NCBI GenBank assembly: GCA_037367405.1
Contig: JAZKJV010002956.1
Coordinates: 620,001 to 684,000, forward strand
From: Ottelia alismoides
Taxonomy: Eukaryota; Streptophyta; Magnoliopsida; Alismatales; Hydrocharitaceae
Direction of reading: 5' to 3'
DNA: 64,000 bases
Part shown: positions 25,233 to 36,994 of the stretch, piece by piece
How positions within the stretch are numbered: position 1 is the stretch's first letter
How the letters are laid out: the number at the start of each line of letters is the position of its first letter
The notes under the pieces: generated by a model
Seen by the model: only the letters and a program-made list of their open reading frames with translations
What the model was told of the DNA's origin: nothing
Databases searched by the model: none
Program-made: the position numbers and the translations under genes

Positions 25233-25245
25233 TGGTATTAGAGCG
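25233..25245 (+). promoter_or_regulatory. Primer-binding site of truncated copia remnant
   Basis: TGGTATTAGAGCG matches the initiator tRNA-Met site except at two positions. Confidence 0.6.
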
Positions 25246-25595
25246 ACGGTCCTAGATCAGAGATGTAGTACCCCATACCCTCACCACACCCGCCACCCCT
25301 CCTCCGTCTCTCTCCTTCGTATGCATGATGCCCTACAAACCATTACTGAGGCACTAACAGTGGCTACTGCAACGCCACCAACCCCATCCGAAGGTGCTTA
25401 TGACACTGCCAAGCTCTTCTAGGGCCTCCTCAAGTTGCAGGTAGCCCCCTAGGGCACCAGTACGGCCGCACAACCACCTTTAAGGCTCATTATCGCCACA
25501 CAATCCTTTTTTGACCTCCAAACCTACCACTAGGTCCCTGTTAGATGTGACTCATCATCGCAGTATATATAGATGAGGTTGTAGGCGTGAGCAAG

Positions 25596-26312
25596 GTTTT
25601 AAAAAGCGTGAGGCGTATCGAGGCATTTTCCCAGTATTGCCTCGAGGTGTAAGCCTCGAGGTGTATTAAGGCGTACGCCTCACTCGTGAAAGAAAATTCT
25701 TCATAAAACATAATAATTAACCGTAATTACAATTTTCAAATTCTAGAAATTAAATATTTATGATTAAATACATAACTCCATGACTTTTCAAGGCTAACAT
25801 CATGATTTAAACATCCAAGTTGTTATATAACTCTCTTTTTTGAACTATAAATATGTAAGGAGTCAAGTAAATATGGATATGCAAGCAAAAGAATGGGTAA
25901 CTCTCCGCAAAATTTAAAGTCTTGAGTGAAATTTAACTAAAGGGACTAGGTGTAATACAAGAGGCATACTAAAGAGTAGAGGCATTAGATTTAAGGACTC
26001 AAGACCCAAATTTTTGTCCATGTTTATTTATAAAGAACATGCATAATAAAGTAAAAATAAGATTAATACTTTAATAAACTAAAAAAATACATTTCAGTAA
26101 ATTGTGAGCTTAAGGAGTTTAAAATACTTGTCTATGAAAGATGAAAAACACAATAAAAAAAAGAAAAAATATTGCAGAAAAAAATCAGCACATAAATGAG
26201 GCAGCGCCTGAGGCGTAGGCCTCGAGGCACGCCTCCTAAGCCTTGAGGCGTAAGCCTCACTGAAGCTGCACGAGGTGTACGCCTCAGCGCCTCGAGGCAC
26301 ATTTTTAAAAAC
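25596..26312. mobile_element. Terminal-inverted-repeat element with GCCTCGAGGC ends, about 717 bp
   Basis: The left end GTTTTAAAAAGCGTGAGGCG and the reverse strand of the right end, GTTTTTAAAAATGTGCCTCG, form inverted termini. The 100 bp inside each end are packed with GCCTCGAGGC, AGGCGTA and GTACGCCTC words in both orientations, while the 500-bp middle is A-rich and non-coding. No transposase and no clean target duplication were seen, so I infer a non-autonomous DNA element of unknown superfamily. Confidence 0.5.
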
Positions 26313-26319
26313 AATTGAC

Positions 26320-27148
26320 CTGAGCTATAAATTCGTTGTGAACTGCTTCAACATGTTTATGACAATCCATGACTCCTTTTCGGTCTGATTTGACCAATAC
26401 TCAATATTTTTAAAGCAATTATAGTGCTTTGCATCTTGCTAGTTTTAGCCTTTGGCATTACAACTCAACCATGACTCCTTTTCGGTCTGATTTGACCAAT
26501 ACTCAATATTTTTAAAGCAATTATAGTGCTTTGCATCTTGCTAGTTTTAGCCTTTGGCATTACAACTCAACCATTACTGATTAGTAGCGGATTTCTATTA
26601 TCCTTGTCAAATTATCCTTATATGTAGAGATCTCTATCTCCTTAGACAAAGGCATAGTCTTAAGTCTTATACAATATTTGTAGATAAGACTTTGAGATCA
26701 CAATCTAAGAAACCTTAAGTCCTTGATGATAAGACTTTGATATAACTACGTCAAAAGTCTTGTTTCTTTGAAAAATGTTATTCTTACAACAATTAAGTGT
26801 TGTTTCTCCATAGTAGCAATGGAAACGATTGACTACTCCCACTACATGGCAGAGATATGCTTTTCATACATATCATGGCATACACCAAGTTTACTATAGC
26901 TGATCCACAAGGGCATGCAACTATAACATTTGCATCCTCAACACTTTTGAGGTGTTATCCCTTTAGATAGTTTGTAACCATATTTTAAGGAAATGAAGCC
27001 TTCTTGGAATTTCGTAAGTGGAATTTGTCCAAGACGCACCCCTAATGTGATGGTCCCAATGCCCTCTTCTCTTCGCGTCCGAACAACTTGAGAAATAAGA
27101 TCTAAGGGTCATTTTTAAGATCTTTTATCTCAAATGTATGGGAAAACC
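26320..27148 (-). mobile_element. Copia fragment F: 3' part of pol, host of the nest
   Basis: The minus strand aligns with the RT end and RNase H of the E family: TATCTAAAGGGATAACACC (around 26950-26970), GTATGCCATGATATGT (near 26875), and GTAGTGGGAGTAGTCAA with CTACTATGGAGAAACA (26810-26860). It lacks the 1-nt deletion shared by element 1 and D, so it is a separate old copy. Its frame is broken. The left limit is uncertain. At 27148 it is cut by the LTR terminus of element C. Confidence 0.65.
26367..26570. repeat. Perfect tandem duplication, 2 x 102 bp
   Basis: 26367-26468 and 26469-26570 are identical as read, beginning CCATGACTCCTTTTCGG, with a further CCAT after the second copy. The duplication lies inside the old fragment F, so the event is much younger than its surroundings, unless it is an assembly artefact. 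Confidence 0.9.
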
Positions 27149-29685
27149 TGAAGGATATGGTTTTATCCTCAAGCGCATCAAGGAAGCGTGAGCGCCGTAT
27201 CAAATACAACGTAGAACGACTAGTCGCACTAGTTTTTATATGTAAGGGAATTTAAAAAAATTTCATGCGATGAAACCACATGATCCAAGAACGATTCTCG
27301 AATCGTTTCATCTAGAACCACATCAAGTATAAATGAATACCTTTTGAAGTGTAGTTGATTGAGACTCTTTACGAAAAGAGACCTCCTGTCTCAAGTTCGA
27401 TCGTTGGAGAAGATGCTTGCGAGCACGAGAATGAGTCGTGTGATCCTCGCAATCCAACAAGTTGATCCAAGCACGGTGAACTCCTGATCTCGTCGTACGA
27501 GATAGAACACCTTCTTCATGAGTGTAGCACTCCAAAGAAGATGGAGAACCGAAGAACGTCGAAGCAGCAGCGCGGTGGTGAAGCGACGACGAAGTCCTCC
27601 TCTAGGGTTTGGTGGACGGCCACCAAGGAGAGAAGAGGAGAAGAGGTGACGCGTGGAATGAGAGAGAGAGAGAGATTTGCTTCAAAAGCATAACCCTAGA
27701 GACCATGGTATGCCTCTCTATTTCTGGGATTTTGGGATCCATGGATCTCAATCCATGGGACACATAAAATCAATGGATGGGATTGATTTATGTTTAATCC
27801 AATGGTCAAGAATGTTGTTGGTAAAAAACCAATAACTAATAATTTAATTTAGATCAAATATATTTGATAAATCAAGTACAACTCAATCCTAAATTAAATC
27901 AATCAAATAAAGGAGATAATCACCATGGATATTGCATCTCCCATGGAATATGGTGGATGACCACCAATTCCATATTGGACTTGGTAGTCGTCCACTTGTT
28001 TCCAAGTGGAGGCAATCTCATGAAATCTCATGAGATTGCATATCTCCATGGAAATTTCCATTATTTATTCCAACAATTTTTGTTGTGATTATTCTTCAAA
28101 AATAATTCATAATTAATTTTGAGAATATTTCATTCCTGTCATTGGAAATTTGTAAATCTCATTCACAACCCAAAACAAAATATAATTTACATTTTCAATT
28201 AATTACACAATGTGTATACAATACACACCAATAATTAATCAACAAATATAAATTATAATTAGCTCTATGTAATACATTATAAATCATATTTATAATATAT
28301 TATGAATAATTGAATATTGCTATCCACAGTATTCTTATGCACAATAATTAAATCACATTTAATTATATCGGATAATTTCCACATACATCAAGATAACTAA
28401 ATCACATTTAATTATCAATTTCTCAACGCTTAGATATAATTCAACTACGGATTTATTCTTGAACACTTTCAAGAATAATGCGATTTCTCCGCATATACTT
28501 GGAGATAAGGATATGGCGATTGTATTGTTCCACATATAGTGACTTGGATATTGAGATAACATCTCTAATCCAGATCTCATGGACCTCTCACAGATGCTTG
28601 ATTAAATCAAGGTCGTAAATCCAATCTTCTCATTGCATATGAATCTCATTCAGATCAATGTCCAATACATGGACTAAGATTAGGTCACTTCTCTATTGAG
28701 AGGAGTCACTAAAATCCAAACATGTTTTATCACTCCCTCAGAATGGAAGCGTCATGGTTATACAATCGTTTATGATGACATCTCCCTCAAGTATTCCCAA
28801 CACCGTTACATCCTGCATACTGGAAGACCTATGATCATCCTGAAGATATAGATCACTTTTACATTGTCTTCTACAGGGTTTGATCACCAAGTTTCTCAAT
28901 CTTGGTCATTGGTAAATGGCATAGATCATGTGCTTTCGCAAAGCATATATCTTACCTTCAAATTCATTGTCATGCTTCCAAAGCATGATGGCCATGCATG
29001 GAATTTGATCAGTCCCAATACCTCATGAGTGAGCTCATGTCTTCCGGTTCACATGTGAATCTGTAGGATCCCTTTGAGAGGTCGTATTACTGGTATGTCC
29101 TTATATGCACACCATCTCGTCGGTGTATATACCTTGGTTAGGTCATCAACTTATTGGTCTGCCAAATGTACATACGTAGACATATAATAACACATCTGTC
29201 TCTGGTCAGAGGATGCATGCCTATGCTGTGACAGTATTCAACATAGGTCTTTGGTTATCTCGATCTCGTTAAGTCAATTCATTGACTCTACTAACCTGAC
29301 ACCTCCTAATCACTATTCCCATGTAGAGGACCTCCATCAAGAGGTCGGTCAGATATCAACCAAATGAGAACGGATTTCGATCTCCTACTCAGGCTGGAGA
29401 TCATCACTTAACAATCATTTGATGATGCTTGATGAGTCCTCTATCTAACTCCTTAGATATTCATCCAAGCATCAACCTCTATGATTCAATCAATAAATCA
29501 ACAACTGTATGATTGTCAAGCTGACAATGATACATTACCTTATTGTATAGAGGGACTTTATAGTGCATTCATTCAATTAATTTCAGAAATGGAGTGAAAA
29601 ATAATCGATAATTTTTATTGATAAATCATTTATTACAATAACATTTATTGTAGGAATGGTTCGACTCTGGATCACATTGCTAACA
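27149..29685 (-). repeat. 3' LTR of copia C
   Basis: 2537 bp. On the minus strand it starts TGTTAGCAATGTG and ends ATATCCTTCA. The TATA motif present in its partner LTR is lost here: the minus strand reads CAGAAATA at 27719-27726. Confidence 0.9.
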
Positions 29686-29702
29686 ATCTCCCACTAGCCC
29701 TC
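29686..29702 (-). promoter_or_regulatory. Polypurine tract of copia C
   Basis: On the minus strand GAGGGCTAGTGGGAGAT directly precedes the 3' LTR, identical to that of E. Confidence 0.75.
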
Positions 29703-29706
29703 AGAA

Positions 29707-32700
29707 CTATTCAGGAACAATCCTTAAACCCATACTCATTACATGCTGGTCGAAAACCTTATGTGTCAGAGGTTTGGTAAGAGGATTAGCAACGTTGTCG
29801 ACAGAGGCTACATTGGTGATGATGATGTCACTACGCTTTTGAATCTCCCGAATGATGTGGTATTTCCTTTCTATGTGTTTGCTCTTTTGATGCCATCTGG
29901 GTTCCTTTGCCTGGGCAATATCTCCCGTGTTATCGCAGAGTAGCGAGATGGGAGTATCAGAGGAAACTACGCCAAGCTCCAGGATGAGCTGGTGCAACCA
30001 CGCCGCCTCCTTTGCAGCATCCGATGCAGCAATGTACTTGGCTTCTATTATTGAATCTGTTGTCGTGTCCTGCTTCTTCCTTCTCCATCTCACAACACCA
30101 CCGTTTGACATGAATACAAACCATGATGTCGACTTTCGATCATCAATATCCGATTGGAAGCTAGAATCTGTATATCCCAAGACTTGGAGATCACCATCTC
30201 CATAGACCAAGATGTAATCTTGCGTCCGTCTTAGATATTTGAATATGTTCTTTACTGCATTCCAGTGTTGCTCTCCATAGAAGGATTGGTAACGACTTAC
30301 CATTCCCACTGCATGGCAGATATCTGGCCTGGTACACATCATGGCATACATTAAGCTTCCTACAGCTGATGCATAAGGGCATCCAGCCATGGCTTTCTTT
30401 TCCTCAATAGTTTGAGGAGCCATCCCTTTAGATAAGTGGATACCATGTCTTAAGGGGGGAACCTTTCATGGAACTATCCATACGGAATCATTCAAGAATC
30501 TTCTTAATGCACCCATGTTGTGATATCCCAATATCCTCTTTTCTCGGTTCCTAAACAACTTCAGGCCTAAGATGTAAGAGGCTTCTCCAAGATCTTTCTT
30601 CTCAAAGGTATGGGATAGCCAAATTTTCACACTGGTCATCATCCATGTATCATTCCCGATGATAATGATGTCATCTATGTAAAGCATGATGAACACAGTG
30701 GCGCTCCCACTAAGCTTCTTGTATACACAAGGTTCATCAGGATTCTGCACAAAATCATAACTCTTTATGATTTCGTCAAATCTGATGTTCCGGCTACAAG
30801 AAGCTTGTTTGAGCCTATAAATGGATTTCTTCAGCTTGCATACTTTGCCATCCTATGTAATGAAGCCCTGGGCTGCTCCATCTAGATATCCTCCTCGAGG
30901 TATCCATTGAGGAAAGTCGTCTTAACGTCCATCTGCCAGATGTCATAGTCTAGATTTGAAGCTATAGCTAGCAGTGTCCTGATGGATTTAAGCATATCCA
31001 CACGAGAGAACATCTCATCGTAGTCGATGCCTTCTCTATGTGTAGCCATTGGCTATGAGCCGTGCCTTGAAAGTCTCTACTTTCCCATCAGGTCCCCTCT
31101 TTCTCTTGAAGATCCATTTACATCCCATAGGCTTTACCCCTTTAGGCGGATCCTCTAGGGTCCATATATCATTCTTATGCATGGGGTCAATTTCTGACTT
31201 CATTGCTAGCATCCATCTATCCATGTCATGATCCGCGAGAGCTTCATCAAATGAAGTAGGATCATTGTCAGCCTCATATGACACATGGAATCCATACCTT
31301 TTAGGTGGTGCAACCACCCTCGAACTCCTACGAAGAGATATGGGTGTTTCATCTTTATTTATCTCTTCAGTTTCTGGCTCAGGAAGCTCAGAATCCTCAG
31401 GGGATTCAATGAGTTCCTCTACTTCATTTTTGTCTTGACCTTTAAGGAATTCATTCTCTAAAAATTTCACATCTCTAGAAACAAAAACCTTTTGGGTCTT
31501 AGGGTCATAAAGCTGGTATCCAATACCATCTATAACATACCCAATGAAGTAATACTCACGAGAGCGAGATTCTAGCTTACTTGCATCCACGTTCTTCGCA
31601 TGGACCAAGCAATCCCAAACCCTCAAGTGATTAACACTAGGTTTGGTAACACACTAGAGCTCATGAGGAGTCTTAGGAACAAATTTCCTAGAAATCTTAT
31701 TCCGGATATATATTGCAGTCTCTAATGCATATCCCCAGAAACTAACTGGTAAATGTGCTTTGCTCATTATAGAACGAACCATATCCATGATATTCCTATT
31801 GCGTCCTTCAACAACACCATTAAGTTGGCGAGTTCCAGGAGGAGTGAGATTGGAAACAATTCCATTCTCTTTAAGATATTCCTTGAATTCATTTTAGAGG
31901 TACTCGCCACCTCGATCAGATCGAATCCATTTAATCTTCCTATCGGTTTGGTTCTCAACCAAAGCCTTGAACTCTTTGAACTTTTCAAAGGTTTCAGATT
32001 TATGACGTAATAGGAAGATAACCCGTATCGTGAATGGTCATCAATAAACGTCAAATAATATTGATATCCATTTCGAGTCGTGGTACTAAAGGGACCACAT
32101 ACATCGGTATGTACTAGGTCAATAATACCTTAGCATCTTGTAACTTTGTTACAGAAAGGTGTCCTGGTCATTTTACCTTGAATCCAATTTCACAGTTAGG
32201 CAAAGGTTGAACCTGTAAAAAATCAGAAGGTCCATCCTTTATAAATCTATTGATCCTATCAACAGATAAATGACCGAGCCTTTGATGCCAAATCTAATCC
32301 GAAAGATTTCCATCCTCCCTAGAACATTTAGGGTTTTGATTATCAGTGATAGCGACATTCATGATACATTTATCAATGCATAATTCATAGAGTCCACCAG
32401 AAGTCAAAATACCATCCACAATATATTTATCATAACGATTTATGACTAATTTATTACAGAAAAGGAATGAATATATGCTTATAAAGCATATATATATATA
32501 TATCAAAATCCTTCTGACTTCGGGTACATTAAGACACTCTTTAAGTATTAAGACTCCACCACTGGATAATGATAGTCGACATGTTCCGACGGTGACTGCT
32601 GCAACACTTGCATTAGATCCCATGTGGATGACTATCTCCCCTTCTTCCAGATTTCTAGTTTCCTGAAACAAATGCAATAAATTGCATACATGAACAAAAG

Positions 32701-33611
32701 CACCAGAATATATGACCCAACTTCCTTCTCGTCCAACGAGAAAGCAAGTTTCAATGATGAAAGTAAATTTCATACCTGCTAGGGCTTTACCTTGTCGACC
32801 GAATTCAGGTATTCTGGGCAGTTACAACTCCAGTGCCCCGGCTTCTTGTAGTGGTGACAGATGTCGGTTTTCTGTGACGCTATCAGTGTGGAAGCATTGG
32901 AAGATGAGCCAACGCCTTGACTCTTCTTCTTTCTCTTGTAGGCTAGGCCCTTCCGAGAACCTTGCTTCTGACCACTCTTCCCTCTAACCTGTGCAACCAT
33001 TGTAGTACCAACGAGACCATCTTTCTTCATTACGTCTTCTGTAGACTTTAATGCAGCAAGAAGTCCAACGTTCGTCAAGTCCAACTTGTTCATGTGGAAT
33101 AAAAACACAAAAATATTCAAAGACTTGCGAAAAGACAACAGAATGAAATCAGCTTGCATGTCTGCATCCATGTTTGCCCCAAGGGTCTCCAGCTCCGACA
33201 AGTACCCAAATATTTTGAATATATGCTCTCGAACTGAAGTTTCTTCCAGCATCTTGTAGCGAATGAGTTCTTTCATAATGTTGTAACGCTGGGTACGGTT
33301 AATGTCGCCAAACATATCTTTCAGATTCTGCATTATTTCCTGACATGTGCTCATCTCCACATGTTGCTTCTGAAGAACATTGGAGAAGAACCCAGGATAT
33401 AACATCTAGCCAAGATATAATCTTCATCATACTTGTAATTGTATTTCTTTTCTTCCTTCAATTTAGGGATTTCATGCTTGTCTTCTGTGAGCCCATAACT
33501 TATGCGCTCAACCGAGAGAACGTGCTCCAAAATACGAATCCAATCCGAGTAATTCAGTACGGTCAATTGGTTGACCTCCAGAAGCCTACTTAATGGGTTC
33601 ATGGACTTCAT
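29707..33611 (-). pseudogene. Copia gag-pol of element C (broken)
   Basis: Open pieces on the minus strand follow E's polyprotein closely: gag N-terminus (33351-33611), gag core and zinc knuckle (32779-33405), protease (32294-32773), integrase (31767-32054), integrase end to RT (31036-31626), RT (30466-30750) and RNase H (29707-30423). Decay includes a frameshift near 33380, a second zinc-knuckle Cys changed to Tyr (CHHYKKPGHW), a short TA-repeat expansion in the protease region (about 32489-32503) and several stops. The RT box reads YIDD. At the position of E's nonsense codon, C keeps a Gln codon, which shows the ancestral state. Confidence 0.9.
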
Positions 33612-35306
33612 TTTATGAAATTAAGAATGCACTATATTTGAACATATAATTATATATTTTTAAATTTAGGATATTTGATTAAGGCATTTTAAATCAAATT
33701 TTTCTTGCATTGTCAACTTTAAAAGTTCATTCCCTTAATCACTTTCAGAGCAAGAGATATACTTACCGCTATATCTCTAGCAAGAACTAGGTTCTCCTCC
33801 TTACCTTTGTCACATCCCAATAATATGAGAATCTGTGACTCCAATAAAGAGAAGCGGGAACACATTCCGCCTTGCAAGTCCAACTTGCATTTCCCAATTC
33901 GGTCTTTAATACCCGGGCCCACCACCCCTAAAATGAAGTTGACTCGTTGCTAATTGAATCAACCGTCAACAGGAATAGTACGCGCTATGCGCAATCCAAT
34001 ATCGCCCCAATAATATGAGGATCCGATATTGGGGTCACTACACATATGGCCTTACTCTTTCGAGAAGCAAAGGGCCCGATCCAGATGTGCTTGCATACAG
34101 GAGCTGTCACTTCGGACAGGCGTCTCCCACATGCAATCCCTGGCGACGAAACCCTTCTCCTTGACGAGAGAACATAGATGTCACTTATGTGATCCTCTAC
34201 CTCATATTCAAATTTTAATTAATTATCACGAATCATATTCATATAATTAATTCTTCTAAGGGAAATACACATCTATTCACAATAGAGTGTTTTTAATTGG
34301 ATGTAATTAACTTAATCACATTAAATTAATTTTGAATCCAATTCAATCAACAAACTTGATTTTACTTGAATATATGGTATTATCTCAAAGTACGTATTGA
34401 TTCAAATTTTAATAATTAGAAAAATACATCTTGATTTCTCTGGCATTATCAAGTCTCTACTCGCTATCATGGCTAGTTCAGATGAAAGTGGGGACCGCAA
34501 CCAGTGCGACCCACTACCCCAATGCTTCCCGACTAGACACCATATCCACCTCAGGAAAGAATAATGCCAAATAGATCAATTTGTACTTGAGATGAACATC
34601 GGTTCTTCAACCGAAATTATACCATTTTTTATTATAAGGAAATTTGCAAGACAAATCACCAATCCTATACAAGCAAAGAGTTTGATGATTGTATTTCCAA
34701 TTATGATCTAGAACAAATATAATCAATTTATTGGTTGAGGTCATGTCAATTAAGTAAATAATCATCAATAAATATTTATCAAATATTTTCCAAAATTATT
34801 TCATGAAATTAATAATTAATTTCACTAATTGATAATCACATGGTTCTTGATTAGGAATGTAATTTCAGCAGTGACCCCTACTTACTAAATTTAACATATC
34901 TCAATAAATTTAAATCCAAATTAGACAAAATCAATTTTAAAAGATTGCTAATTCGATTTAGGACAGAATCTAAGTTATATTTTACACATTTCGATGCATA
35001 TCAAAATAGTAATAAACTCATTAATCATGTTAAGATTTGCAGTTCCCGCAATAGTGAATACATGTTCATTAAAACAACAATATCTCGAGGAAACGGAATC
35101 CAAATTACGTAAAATCAGATCCTATGGTTTCCTTATTCAATGATAAATAAAAGCCAAGTGATTAATTCGTGTTTAAACAGTTTAAACAGAGCCGAATTTA
35201 TTCACTAAACAAATATGCGAAAATCAAATGCTACAAAAACTTTTGCAACCTTAACGAACCCAAGTCGTCCTAGGTTTATGAATCGTATTGCACACCTTCG
35301 ATCTAA
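33612..35306 (-). other. Non-coding leader of copia C
   Basis: Aligns with the leaders of E and element 1. Conserved blocks are near 34010-34050 (CCCCAATAATATGAGGATCC and neighbours) and 34470-34550 (the CATGGCTAG and GACCCACTACCCCAATGC segment). No reading frame is kept between copies. Confidence 0.7.
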
Positions 35307-35319
35307 GGGTCTGATACCA
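35307..35319 (-). promoter_or_regulatory. Primer-binding site of copia C
   Basis: The minus strand reads TGGTATCAGACCC, the initiator tRNA-Met site with one change, two bases from the LTR end. Confidence 0.8.
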
Positions 35320-35321
35320 CT

Positions 35322-36994
35322 TGAAGGTTATGGTTATATCCTCAAGCGCATCATAGATGCGTGAGCGTCGTATCGAATACAACGTAGAACGACTAGTCAC
35401 ACTAGTTGTTCTATGCGGTGGAATTTAAAAAAAATTTCATGTGATGAAACCACATGATCCGAGAATGATTCTCTGATCGTTTCATCTAAAACCACATCAA
35501 GTATAAAGGAATACCTCTTGAAGTGTGGTTGATCTAGTCTCTACGAAAAGAGACCTCCTGTCTCAAGTCCGATTGTTGGAGAAGACGCTTGCGAGCGCGG
35601 GGATGAGTCGTGTGATCCTCGCAATCCAACAAGTTGATCCAAGCACGGTGAACTCCTGATCTCATCGTACGAGATCGAACACCTTCTTCACGAGTGTAGC
35701 ACACCAAAGAAGATGGAGAACCAAAGAACGTCGATGTAGCAGCGCGGTGGCGAAGCGACGACGAAGTCCTCCTCTAGGGTTTGGTGGACGGCCACCAAGG
35801 AGAGAAGAGGAGAAGAGGTCATGTGTGGAATGAGAGAGAGAGAGATGTGCTTCAAAAGCATAACCCTATAGAGCATGGTATGCCTTTCTATTTATAGGAT
35901 TTTGGGATCCATGGGACACATAAAATCAATGGATGAGATTGATTTTTGTTTAATCCAATGGTCAAGATTGTTGTTGGTAAAAAGCCAACAACTACTAATT
36001 TAATTTAGATCAAATATACTTGATAAATCAAATACAATTCAATCATAAATTAAATCAATCAAATAAAGGACATAATCACCATGGATATTGCATCTCCCAT
36101 GGAATATGGTTGACGACCACCAATTCCATATTGGACTTGGTTGCCGTCCACTTGTTTCCAAGTGGAGGCAATCTCATGAAATCTCATGAGATTGCATATC
36201 TCCATGGAAATCACCATTATTTATTCCAACAATTTTTGTTGTGATTATTCCTCAATAATAATTCATAATTAATTTTGAGAATATTTTATTCTTGCCATTG
36301 GAAATTTGTGAATCACATTCACAACCAAAAACAAATTATAATTTACATTTTAAATTAATTACACAATGTGTATCCAATACACATCAATAATTAATCAACA
36401 AATATAAATTATAATCAGCTCTCTCTAATACATTCTAAATTACATTTATAATATATTATGAATAATTGGATATTGCTATCCATATTATTCTTATCCACAA
36501 TAATTAAATCACATTTAATTATATTGGATAATTTCTACATACATCAAGATAATTAAATCACATTTAATTATCAATTTCTCAATTTCAACTATGGAATTAT
36601 TTTTGAACACTTTCAAGAATAATGCGAAATCTCTGCAGATACTTGGAGATATAGACATGGCGATTGTATTGTTCCACGTATAGTGACTTGGCTATTGAGA
36701 TCACATCTCAAATCCAAATATCATGGACCTCTCATAGATGCTTAATTAAATCAAGGTCGTAAACTCAATCTTCTCATTGCATCTGAATGTCATTTAGATC
36801 AATGTCCAATACATGGACTAAGATTAGGTCACTTCTCTATTGAGAGGAGTCACTAAAATCCAAACATGTTTCATAACTCACTCGGAATGGAAGCGTCATG
36901 GTTATACAATCATTTAGGATCACATCACCCTCAGGTATTCCCAACACCTGTACATCCCGCATACTGAAAGTCCTATGATCATCCTTAAGATTGA
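35322..36994 (-). repeat. 5' LTR of copia C, truncated by Athila A
   Basis: Only the transcript-proximal 1.67 kb is present. It stops in AAGAT (36990-36994), the site where Athila A begins. A TATA motif (TATAAATA on the minus strand, 35889-35896) is intact. Confidence 0.9.

Larger units (their letters stand above)
24627..25560 (+). mobile_element. Truncated copia remnant: LTR, primer site and gag start
   Basis: An LTR end (TTTTCTCCCAACA, ending 25232) is followed by TGGTATTAGAGCG at 25233-25245, an altered initiator-Met primer site. After it comes a short Ala/Pro/Thr-rich open stretch resembling a copia gag N-terminus (from about 25325), broken by stops. A plausible LTR start (TGCTGACAAGTCC) is at 24627, but the antisense RNase H remnant occupies the middle, so the LTR is either interrupted or the start is wrong. 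The element stops near 25560 and no pol follows. Confidence 0.55.
27149..36994 (-). mobile_element. Copia element C, minus strand, split by Athila A
   Basis: The 3' LTR (27149-29685), purine tract, gag-pol pseudogene, leader and primer site follow each other on the minus strand. The 5' LTR (35322-36994) is cut after about 1.67 kb, where the TG end of Athila A begins. Sequence continuing the cut LTR (ATAGATCACTTTTAC, as at 28848 in the 3' LTR) should resume beyond the right edge of the window. The left flank at 27144-27148 is AAACC, the expected target duplication. Its LTR start (TGTTAG) and interior place it in the same subfamily as E. Confidence 0.9.

Noticed and set aside
29743..30205. Plus-strand open frames within copia C
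   Set aside because: They are antisense to the RNase H region of the minus-strand element; the same shadows occur opposite the RNase H of E.
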